From NCBI GenBank assembly GCA_964556705.1, contig CAZKXX010000095.1, positions 1-14,774 of the forward strand: a stretch of 14,774 nt of DNA, written 5' to 3'. Source of the DNA: CAZKXX01 sp964556705 (GTDB taxonomy: Bacteria > Acidobacteriota > Terriglobia > UBA7540). The position numbers and the translations under genes are program-made. Numbering within the stretch: position 1 is the stretch's first letter; each line of letters begins with the position of its first letter. This document shows positions 6,095 through 12,545 of the stretch, piece by piece. The notes beneath the pieces are model-generated. The model did not search any database and was not told the DNA's origin. It saw only the letters and a program-made list of their open reading frames with translations.

Positions 6095-8455
6095 ATGCGT
6101 GCCGCCAGTCTTGTCGCGGGCTTGCTGGCTGCTTTCCTCCTGGGTCTTGTCCTGGTTGAACCACGCCTGGAGCCCATTTGGGCGGAATCTGAAGAACCGC
6201 CACTCGAAGAGCCTTTCCCAGTCGAACCTGAGCAGGTCGGCCCACCGGTCACCACCGAACTGCATGCCGGCCTCTGGCGCGTGGACGGCGGGTTCGTCTC
6301 GACGATCCGCATCAAGAACTCGCTCGTCGTCGCGCCGCTCGAAGTGACGCCTGTCCTTTACCTGGCTGACGGCACGCCCTATACGCTTCCGCCCGTTTCG
6401 CTGCCCGTCTCGGGCGTGGCCACGGTGAACATCAACGAGGCGTTGGCCGTTGCGCCGCCCGAAATTGCCGAGCACATCTCGCCCTTCGGCAGCGCCGCGC
6501 TGCGTTTTACTTACCCGACGCGACATCACGTCCTTGGCTCGATTGAAGTCCTGGACCTTTCCGGCAGCCTGATCTTCACGTATCCTTTCTCGGGCGGCGC
6601 CGAAGAAGGGCCGCGTGGACAGACGCTCGAAGGCGTCTGGTGGCGGCATGAGCCGGAAGTCGGCGGCTTCGTGGCCTTGGCAAATACGACGGACGCTCCG
6701 GCGACGGCGTCAATTCAAGTCCTCGGCTCGCGCGGGACGCGGCTTTTGCCGGACACGGTCGAGCTGGCCCCGCACTCGACGGTCCTGCTCGACCTCGACG
6801 CGCTCGCCGCCGGACTGCCAGGGCTCGAAAACCAGGCGGGCGGAATCCGCGTCCAATTCGGAGGAAGGCCGGGAGACATTCTGGTGACGGGCGGACTGGT
6901 TGAACCAAGCCGCGGGTATTCGGCGAACCTCCGGCTCTGGCCGCGCAGCCACCACGCCGGTGAACCCGCGAAGAACACATATGCTGCCGTCGGGCTTATG
7001 GTGGGCGCAGGGGACGTGAGCGCGGGCTTTCCCGGCGGGACGATTTTTTCGCCCTATGCTGTGCTCAGGAACACGACATCAAAACGCTTGACCGTCCGCC
7101 CCGAGGTCAGCTCTATGGCCGGCTCTCAGCCTGTGACGCGCTCTCTTCCGCCTCAGCAGCTTCTGGCGTTTGAGACCCGGCGCCTGGCCATCGAGCAGTT
7201 CCTGCCCAAGCTCGGCCTCAAGGGCTTCCGCGGCATGATCAACTTTGCGGCGACATTCGAAGGCCAGTGGGATGACCTGCTGCTCACAACGGGCAGCACC
7301 TACCAGTCCGGCAACTTCGTTTTCGAAGTCGAGTCGCAGGGCGTGGGTGCGAGCTTCAGCAAGGAAGGCCCCTACTGGAAGGCCGCCGACGGGTTCGATA
7401 CCGTCGTGACCTTGTGGAGTCCCACCGACCAGGCGCAGGATTTTCTGGTGACGTTCCACTTTGGCGCGGAGGGAGAGCAGTACAAACTGCCGGTGCCGCT
7501 CGCCGCCAAGGCTTCGAGGACGATTTCAGTGGCCGAGGTTATCGCCGCGCAGCGGCCCGACGCGGACGGCAACGTCATCCCGCTGGGCACGCGCGAAGGC
7601 AGCATGGTGCTTTCGAGCGCCAAGGGGATGACCAAGTGGATGACGCTCGTCGCCAGCACGGGAATTCTGAACGTCGCCGCGGCCACCTGCGGGACGGAAT
7701 GCTGGAACTGCTGCGGATATTCGAACTTTCGCGTGTCGCCTGACCCGGGATCCGTCCTCATCGACACGACGGGACAGTGCGAGGCTCAGGGGACGTACTG
7801 CAATGGCCAAGTGTATTCATTCACTGGCAGCAGCAGCTGGACCAGCAACGATCCAGCATTAGTAACAGTCAATAATAGCACGCAAAAGGGGCTGGTGACC
7901 GGAATTGCGGCAGGGACCACGTCCGTCGTGGCGAGGTTTACGACAATTCCCGTCTATACCGGCACCATTTGCATGCAACCTTGTCCGACGAGCACCCCGC
8001 AAGTGGGATCTTGGGTTACTTGCCAGAAGCCGAGTTTTCTTCTCAAAACTACAGTTTTCCTGAATCCTACGGATTGTCCTCAAGGAACATCCACTTGCTA
8101 TATGCAACGATTTTATCGAGTGCTGGACCAAAATCAGAATCCGATATTGAAGCCGGGAATGGCTGTCCGAGAAACCATAACTGACGGAGGGTCGACATGT
8201 TCGGGAACCTTTAGCTCGGGCGGTGAGCCTTGGTTGACGGACTCGCTGGGACGGATGATTACCCCGGATAACATATTCTGGTGCTGCGGCGCAAATACGA
8301 ATTGCTCCGTTAACGTGAGGCAACAATTCACGGTGAACTTTTACCCGGTCCTGATTGACAACGGCGATGGCCTGCCCCCGGGGATCAGGAATACGATCTC
8401 TATAACGTGTTCAAACGGGACGGGGAGCTGTCCACAAGTGACGGCTGGTCCCTGA
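6095..8455 (+). CDS. Large exported surface protein: four internal repeats, then Cys-rich Big2-containing tail
   Basis: 786 residues from an ATG at 6095 with GAGGT six bases upstream. Residues 1-30 carry a hydrophobic export signal. Four units of about 100-120 residues follow (about 53-165, 176-282, 310-410, 428-530). Each has an F-x-S or F-x-T strand, an N-x-T/S turn, a hydrophobic V-x-P strand, and closes with a G...(I/V)LVTG-like strand, so the fold is probably a beta-sandwich array. There is no cysteine before residue 532; the last 255 residues contain 17. Within the tail, SWTSNDPALVTV...GLVTGIAAGTTSVVARF (about 583-620) is a bacterial Ig-like group 2 (Big2) segment, and the final part ends in alternating Cys-containing strands. 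The tail's DNA is visibly less GC-rich than the first two thirds. No catalytic motif was recognised. The STN-like gene follows 36 bp downstream, so they form an operon. Relatives occur, to my knowledge, as uncharacterised acidobacterial proteins. Confidence 0.82.
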   Translation: MRAASLVAGLLAAFLLGLVLVEPRLEPIWAESEEPPLEEPFPVEPEQVGPPVTTELHAGLWRVDGGFVSTIRIKNSLVVAPLEVTPVLYLADGTPYTLPPVSLPVSGVATVNINEALAVAPPEIAEHISPFGSAALRFTYPTRHHVLGSIEVLDLSGSLIFTYPFSGGAEEGPRGQTLEGVWWRHEPEVGGFVALANTTDAPATASIQVLGSRGTRLLPDTVELAPHSTVLLDLDALAAGLPGLENQAGGIRVQFGGRPGDILVTGGLVEPSRGYSANLRLWPRSHHAGEPAKNTYAAVGLMVGAGDVSAGFPGGTIFSPYAVLRNTTSKRLTVRPEVSSMAGSQPVTRSLPPQQLLAFETRRLAIEQFLPKLGLKGFRGMINFAATFEGQWDDLLLTTGSTYQSGNFVFEVESQGVGASFSKEGPYWKAADGFDTVVTLWSPTDQAQDFLVTFHFGAEGEQYKLPVPLAAKASRTISVAEVIAAQRPDADGNVIPLGTREGSMVLSSAKGMTKWMTLVASTGILNVAAATCGTECWNCCGYSNFRVSPDPGSVLIDTTGQCEAQGTYCNGQVYSFTGSSSWTSNDPALVTVNNSTQKGLVTGIAAGTTSVVARFTTIPVYTGTICMQPCPTSTPQVGSWVTCQKPSFLLKTTVFLNPTDCPQGTSTCYMQRFYRVLDQNQNPILKPGMAVRETITDGGSTCSGTFSSGGEPWLTDSLGRMITPDNIFWCCGANTNCSVNVRQQFTVNFYPVLIDNGDGLPPGIRNTISITCSNGTGSCPQVTAGP
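7381..7506 (+). repeat. Direct repeat, intact copy (inside the 786-residue gene)
   Basis: This 126-bp stretch encodes part of the fourth internal repeat of the 786-residue protein (GFDTVVTLWSPTDQAQ and onward to KLPVPLAA). It recurs in the same orientation 2266 bp downstream at 9647-9772, with 12 mismatches by eye and no indel (about 90% identity). Confidence 0.85.
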
Positions 8456-8476
8456 GGACGGTGGTCATTCCGCTAG

Positions 8477-8482
8477 AGGAGG
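8477..8482 (+). promoter_or_regulatory. Strong Shine-Dalgarno of the STN-like gene
   Basis: AGGAGG lies nine bases before the ATG at 8492, in the 36-bp gap after the 786-residue gene. It fixes the start of the second gene, and the short gap indicates cotranscription. Confidence 0.75.
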
Positions 8483-8491
8483 AAAGCAAAC

Positions 8492-9328
8492 ATGCAGTCA
8501 AATGCTCACTGGCGGGGCCAGCAAATCGAGTCGCGATCCGGGTCAAAACGACGCGCTGGCTGGAATCACACCGCGCTTAAACAGATTCTCAAACTTCCAA
8601 CCGCGGGATTATGCTTAGTGACGCTAATGCTCTTTTGCTCAGATTCCGGCCTCGCCGCCCCTGAGCAGAACCGTTCGTTTCAGGAGAGGCTCCACACTCG
8701 TATCGAGCGTTACGAAAGCGGCGGGAAACCATTAATCGGGGCCCTTCTCGACATTCTGTACCGGTATCGTCTACCTGCGGGGATTGAATACGTTGACGCC
8801 GATGCTGTCCGGAAGCCGCTCAATGTGTCGCTGCGAAATTCGACAGTAAAGGATGCACTTCTCGCGCTGGTTCAGCAATCGGCAGAATACCATCTCGATT
8901 TCTCGTCTGGACTGGTGGAGGTCTACTCCCCCCGCGCGCGGGCCGACCGGTCCTCCATGTTCAACATTGTCATCCGCAACTTCCACGTTAAGGACGCCGA
9001 CCCGGGGGTCGCAGGCTTTCAACTTTTCGGGTCACTTTCCACGACGCTGCGCCCCGACGAGGGTTTTGGTGGAAGTTTCGGTCCCGTCGGTGACTCACGA
9101 AAGGTTACGCTTCACTTGCACAACACTAAGGTCTACGAAATCCTGAACACGATCGTGGCCCAACATCGTGAATCTTTATGGGTCGTGGGGGTTCGGCCTG
9201 AAAACCTTTCAGTGTTTCAGGGCGGACTGTGGAAGTTTTTTAGTCTTGACGACGAGTGGGAGCCCTTCGTCATTGAACACGTCCAACGGCTATTCTCCTC
9301 CTCCGGCGACACCGTCCGACAGTTCTAA
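8492..9328 (+). CDS. Exported protein with STN-like (secretin/TonB N-terminus) domains
   Basis: 278 residues. A basic N-terminal stretch of about 35 residues precedes the hydrophobic segment LPTAGLCLVTLMLF and a probable cleavage near GLAA-PEQ, so the product is exported or membrane-anchored. Residues about 82-145 follow the STN pattern: a helix with LLDILYRYRL, a strand IEYV, then KPLNVSLRNSTVKDALLALV and a strand LVEVYSP. A second, weaker unit (about 208-245) has VTLHLHNTKVYEILNTIV followed by LWVVGV. STN and related N0 domains form the periplasmic gate of secretins and TonB receptors; here no beta-barrel follows, so it is a stand-alone version. The placement behind the 786-residue surface protein suggests a role in its export or anchoring, which is inference. 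The DNA is less GC-rich than most of the window. The C-terminal end lies just before a rearranged region, so a few terminal residues may not be original. Confidence 0.75.
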   Translation: MQSNAHWRGQQIESRSGSKRRAGWNHTALKQILKLPTAGLCLVTLMLFCSDSGLAAPEQNRSFQERLHTRIERYESGGKPLIGALLDILYRYRLPAGIEYVDADAVRKPLNVSLRNSTVKDALLALVQQSAEYHLDFSSGLVEVYSPRARADRSSMFNIVIRNFHVKDADPGVAGFQLFGSLSTTLRPDEGFGGSFGPVGDSRKVTLHLHNTKVYEILNTIVAQHRESLWVVGVRPENLSVFQGGLWKFFSLDDEWEPFVIEHVQRLFSSSGDTVRQF

Positions 9329-9341
9329 CTTCGAGACTCGA

Positions 9342-9772
9342 ATGGTGAGGAAACAGGCAGACTTCGCCGGTCCCGCTTTCGTTCCGCTTACTTTTGAAGT
9401 GCTTCGTGCGACGCAATTCCTGCTGGCGACCGAGATGGCCAAAGAAGTCTCGATGAGTCATCCGCTTCGGGATGGTGAGGAATTCCTGCTTCCCATTTTC
9501 GAGCTCATCGCTTTCGGCAGAAAACTTTTCCTCGCCAACTGGACGATTCAGGAAGGGCTGGGGCGGCCGTCCACGGAGAGCACCGGAGCGCCGCTTGCCG
9601 ACCCGTCCGATCCCCTCGCGTTCCCGCGCAACTTCAAACGCATTACGGCGGCCGGCGGGTTCGACACCGTGGTGACCTTGTGGAATCCCACTGACCAGGC
9701 GCAGAATTTTCTGGTGACGTTCTACTTTGGCGCGGAGGGCCAGCAGTACAAGCTCCCGGTGCCGCTCGCCGC
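9342..9772 (+). pseudogene. Mosaic gene remnant: haem-protein-like N-terminal piece joined to a copy of the 786-residue gene
   Basis: An open frame runs through two unrelated pieces. Codons from 9342 to about 9646 have normal GC-rich coding character and give a sequence containing GEEFLLPIFELIAFGRKLF, WTIQEGLGRP and PLAFPRNFKRI. To my recollection this resembles the start of bacterial di-haem (cytochrome-type) proteins just before their CxxCH motif, but that motif is absent. From 9647 to 9772 the frame continues as a copy of residues 430-471 of the 786-residue protein. It then breaks off at KLPVPLAA, and the frame reads into the antisense of the next gene. There is no signal peptide, no good ribosome-binding site and no complete domain, so a nonfunctional remnant of recombination or deletion is the best reading. 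A short expressed fusion cannot be excluded. Confidence 0.6.
9647..9772 (+). repeat. Direct repeat, displaced copy (inside the mosaic remnant)
   Basis: Second copy of the 126-bp stretch at 7381-7506, same orientation, offset 2266 bp, 12 differences counted by eye. Many of the differences are third-position changes, and the reading frame is kept. The match stops at 9772, exactly next to the stop codon of the opposing gene. Confidence 0.85.
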
Positions 9773-10204
9773 TCAGCGCGCCGAGCCCGACTCGGCCGCG
9801 TCCAGGTCCGGCGCGTCGCCCCGAAGCTGCATCGAGACCACGATGTAGTCGCGCTCTTTCTTTTCCAGTTCGACCACGCGCAGCTTCATCTTTTCTTTGT
9901 GGATGCGGAACTCCGCGACCTCACCGATGGGCAGGAGGACGGGTTTTTTCTCCTCCTTCGGCCGGATGCGATAAATCACTTTCTCTGTCCGCAGCACGTA
10001 TTCGGGGCAGAGCATTTCCTTCGTCTTTCGGTGGCCGGAGTCGGTGCCGAGCACGGCGCCGCCGAAACCCTTGCCGCCCTTCTCGTCAAATCCGCAGGGC
10101 ACGGAGGTCATTTCCACCAGAACGCCTTTCTGGTAGAAGCGCGGCTCACGGGCAGCCGCGACGCCAGCCAGGAGCAGAAGTGCAAGCGCGGTTCTCGTGA
10201 CCAT
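9773..10204 (-). CDS. Small exported protein of unknown function
   Basis: 143 residues from an ATG at 10204, with GGAGG seven bases upstream. Residues 1-18 are a clear signal peptide (MVTRTALALLLLAGVAAA). The mature protein has two cysteines (in SVPCGFDEKG and EMLCPEYVLR), a Lys/Glu-rich middle and a strand-rich second half (VIYRIRPKEEK, VLLPIGEVAEFRIHKEKMKL). No family is recognised with certainty; similar short periplasmic proteins are frequent in Acidobacteriota. The TGA stop begins at the base next to the end of the displaced repeat copy, so the last residues (about DAAESGSAR) may have been altered by the rearrangement. It faces the remnant tail to tail and is divergent from the FG-GAP gene. 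No convincing minus-strand promoter was found. Confidence 0.75.
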   Translation of the reverse strand: MVTRTALALLLLAGVAAAREPRFYQKGVLVEMTSVPCGFDEKGGKGFGGAVLGTDSGHRKTKEMLCPEYVLRTEKVIYRIRPKEEKKPVLLPIGEVAEFRIHKEKMKLRVVELEKKERDYIVVSMQLRGDAPDLDAAESGSAR

Positions 10205-10486
10205 CTCAGTCCCTCCCCATTCGAGTTAGCGAGCGTAAGAGCAAGCGCACGCCCAGTCGGACGAGGTGCGTCAAGCTGTTGACAATACGGCGGTTATGGG
10301 AATCTGTTGCCGAACTGGGAAACACTTCGGACCGTGTAAGATTTACATTCCACGCTATTTTGTCCCTGATGGGGCTACGGAGTTCAGCCTCCGGCCTCGC
10401 GCGGCATAAGGCGCGTCGCGAGCGGCGATGTGAAGTGAAGGTGTGTTGCAGCAAGACGTCATCACCGCGCCACGCTGCAATTCCCA

Positions 10487-10506
10487 AAGCGCCATCCGAG
10501 GCGCTT
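10487..10506. repeat. Perfect 7-bp hairpin
   Basis: AAGCGCC and GGCGCTT flank a six-base loop (ATCCGA). No T-run follows on either strand. It is located in the non-coding stretch about 180 bp before the FG-GAP gene; role unknown. Confidence 0.4.
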
Positions 10507-10614
10507 CCTTCGGCCGGGCCTGCGAAATTCGCGATCACGAGGCAACGACAACGTGCGCGACATTCATGAAAAAAGGGGGCAGATGCATTTTGTCACGGCG
10601 CTTTCCGAACTGCG

Positions 10615-10644
10615 TTGAGAATTTGAGGCGCTTCAAGCTATAGT
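10615..10644 (+). promoter_or_regulatory. Sigma-70-like promoter of the FG-GAP/ASPIC-UnbV gene
   Basis: TTGAGA (5/6 of the -35 consensus), an 18-bp spacer, then TATAGT (5/6 of the -10 consensus). Transcription would begin near 10651, giving a leader of about 32 bases that includes the GAGG element before the GTG start. Confidence 0.55.
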
Positions 10645-10682
10645 GTTCGGGTGTTCATCGCGCCGTGAGCGCCTGAGGAAAG

Positions 10683-12476
10683 GTGGCCCTGGTCACTTCA
10701 ATCGGAAGGTCCGGCAGTCGCAAGCCATCTTCTGCGAGGCGGGTTACTCTGCCCGCAGGCCTTCTCCTCTTCGCCGCGGTCGCGCTGGGTTGGACCCTCT
10801 TTCTCCGCCACGTGACGGCGCAAACGCCCGCGTCCTCCCTCATTTCTATTCCCGTCCAATTTACCAACGTCCAGCCGTCCACCGGCATCACCTGGCGGCA
10901 GGACGGCACCCCGACCGAAGAAAAGAACTACATCGAGACGATGGGGACGGGCCTGGCCTGGATTGACTTCGACCAGGACGGCCTGCTCGACCTCTACTTC
11001 GTCCAGTCGGCGGAGACGGAATGGTACAAGCCGCCGCAGCCGATTCGCTCCGCGCTCTACCGCTCGAACGGCGACGGGACGTTCACCGACGTCACCGAGC
11101 GCGCCGGCGTGGGCGCCGAAGGGCTCTACGGGCAGGGCGTGGCGGTGGGCGACTACGATAACGACGGCTTTCCGGACCTCTACGTGATGGGCTACGGGCG
11201 CGCCATCCTGTACCGCAATAACGGGGACGGGACGTTCACCGACGTGACGGCGAAGGCGAAGGTCGCCAACGAAGGCGATTGGGGCGCCAGCGGCGCGTTC
11301 TTTGATTACGACAAGGACGGCCAACTCGATCTCGTCATCGCCAACTACATCATCTGGAGCGCGGACAACAACCTCTGGTGCGGTGACAAGCGTCCGGGCT
11401 ACCGCGCCTACTGCCACCCGGACAACTACACGGGACAGCGCATCCGGTTGTACCGCAACAACGGCGACGGGACGTTCACTGACGTCAGCAAGGCGTCAGG
11501 GCTCGGCGAGCCCGAGGCCAAGGGTCTGGGCGTGGTCACCGTGGACGCGAACAACGACGGCTGGCCGGACGTCTTCATTGCCAATGACACCTGGCCGAAC
11601 TTTCTGTTTCTGAACAACGGCGACGGGACGTTCCGCGACGTCTCCTTCAGTTCGGGCGTGGCGGCCAGCGAGGACGGGAAATACGAAGCGGGGATGGGCA
11701 CCGACGCGGCCGACATCGACAACGACGGATGGTTCGACTTCTACGTGACGCACCTCGATTTCGAATTGAACCGGCTCTATCGCAACAACCACGACGAGAC
11801 CTGGGACGACGTCACCTGGCCCTCGGGCCTGGGAAACAAGGCCGTCCTGATGAGCGGCGTGAGCATGAAGTTCCTGGATTACGACAACGACGGATGGGTG
11901 GACATTTTCCAGGTGAACGGCGCGATGCTGGACAACATCCACCTCTATCACGCCGAGGTCAATTACGAAGAGGCGAAACTGATGTTCCGGAATCTGGGCG
12001 GGGGAAGGTTCGATAAGATTTCTGAACTTCTCGGCGCGGATTTCATGCGCCCCATCGCGGGCCGCGGGCTGGCGGTGGGCGACTTCGACAACGACGGCGA
12101 CCTCGACGCCGCGATCGTCGTGCGCGACGGGCTTCCGGAAGTCCTGCGCAACGACGGCGGCAACGCGCACAACTGGCTGATGGTGAAGCTGGTGGGGACG
12201 AAATCCAACCGGGACGGCAACGGCGCGCGGCTGAAGCTGGTCTCCGAGGGCTTCACCCAGCACGGGTACGCGAAGGGCGGGATGAGTTACATGTCCGCGC
12301 ACGACCTGCGCATCCACTTCGGACTGGGGAAACGCCGCAAGATCGAACTCCTGGAAATTGCCTGGCCCAGCGGACACGTGGACAAGCTCACGGACGTTCC
12401 CATCAACCAGATTCTGACCGTGAAGGAAGGGACGGGCATCGTCCCGGGAAACTTTCCCCGCATTTCCCCGAAATAA
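10683..12476 (+). CDS. CRTAC1-type exported protein: seven FG-GAP/VCBS motifs plus C-terminal ASPIC/UnbV domain
   Basis: 597 residues. The start is GTG at 10683: GAGG lies four bases upstream, a stop codon is just upstream in frame, and no other start occurs before the first domain. Residues about 21-45 are the hydrophobic export segment. Seven Ca-binding D-x-D/N-x-DG loops (DFDQDG, DYDNDG, DYDKDG, DANNDG, DIDNDG, DYDNDG, DFDNDG, near residues 95, 157, 208, 288, 344, 398 and 467) indicate a seven-bladed integrin-like propeller. A Cys pair (NLWCGDKRPGYRAYCHPD) sits between blades three and four. Residues about 495-590 are the ASPIC/UnbV domain, with GNGARLKLV, GLGKRRKIELLEIAWPSG and the closing INQILTVKEG. 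The function of the family in bacteria is not established; adhesion or glycan binding is usually assumed. It converges with the TPR gene, an association seen repeatedly for this family. Confidence 0.93.
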   Translation: MALVTSIGRSGSRKPSSARRVTLPAGLLLFAAVALGWTLFLRHVTAQTPASSLISIPVQFTNVQPSTGITWRQDGTPTEEKNYIETMGTGLAWIDFDQDGLLDLYFVQSAETEWYKPPQPIRSALYRSNGDGTFTDVTERAGVGAEGLYGQGVAVGDYDNDGFPDLYVMGYGRAILYRNNGDGTFTDVTAKAKVANEGDWGASGAFFDYDKDGQLDLVIANYIIWSADNNLWCGDKRPGYRAYCHPDNYTGQRIRLYRNNGDGTFTDVSKASGLGEPEAKGLGVVTVDANNDGWPDVFIANDTWPNFLFLNNGDGTFRDVSFSSGVAASEDGKYEAGMGTDAADIDNDGWFDFYVTHLDFELNRLYRNNHDETWDDVTWPSGLGNKAVLMSGVSMKFLDYDNDGWVDIFQVNGAMLDNIHLYHAEVNYEEAKLMFRNLGGGRFDKISELLGADFMRPIAGRGLAVGDFDNDGDLDAAIVVRDGLPEVLRNDGGNAHNWLMVKLVGTKSNRDGNGARLKLVSEGFTQHGYAKGGMSYMSAHDLRIHFGLGKRRKIELLEIAWPSGHVDKLTDVPINQILTVKEGTGIVPGNFPRISPK

Positions 12477-12478
12477 GG

Positions 12479-12541
12479 CGCGCGGACGCGGCGGATTGCT
12501 CCCGAGGAAGGGAAGGCCGCAGAGAAGCCTCCGTCCGCGCG
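12479..12541. terminator. Inverted repeat between convergent genes, possible bidirectional terminator
   Basis: CGCGCGGACG (12479-12488) and its exact complement CGTCCGCGCG (12532-12541) form a ten-base stem around a 43-base loop, filling the 69-bp gap between two convergent stop codons. The position suits a shared terminator, but the loop is large and neither side has a T-run, so factor-independent termination is doubtful. Confidence 0.35.
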
Positions 12542-12545
12542 AGCC

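Larger units (their letters stand above)
10205..10682. other. Non-coding stretch upstream of the FG-GAP/ASPIC-UnbV gene
   Basis: A 478-bp gap with no credible gene. A 110-residue minus-strand frame overlaps it but has no ribosome-binding site, no domain and an arginine-rich composition. It contains a perfect seven-base hairpin (10487-10506), an isolated TTGACA at 10279-10284 with no good -10, a 14-base word shared in inverted orientation with the 13909-13922 region, and the promoter at 10615-10644. Confidence 0.5.

Noticed and set aside
5837..6649. A 270-codon minus-strand frame across the 5' part of the 786-residue gene and its upstream region
   Set aside because: It is Arg-rich and low in recognisable structure, with no ribosome-binding site, and overlaps a gene with a clear signal peptide and Shine-Dalgarno.
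9329..10204. An insertion sequence explaining the mosaic region
   Set aside because: No transposase fragment, terminal inverted repeats or target-site duplication could be seen around 9329-9772.
10206..10538. A 110-codon minus-strand frame in the gap before the FG-GAP gene
   Set aside because: No Shine-Dalgarno, no domain, Arg/Leu-rich composition; it ends next to the Shine-Dalgarno of the small secreted gene.
11496..12377. A 293-codon minus-strand frame inside the FG-GAP gene
   Set aside because: It is antisense to the D-x-D-x-DG repeats; its Val/His-rich repetitive product is a mirror of them.
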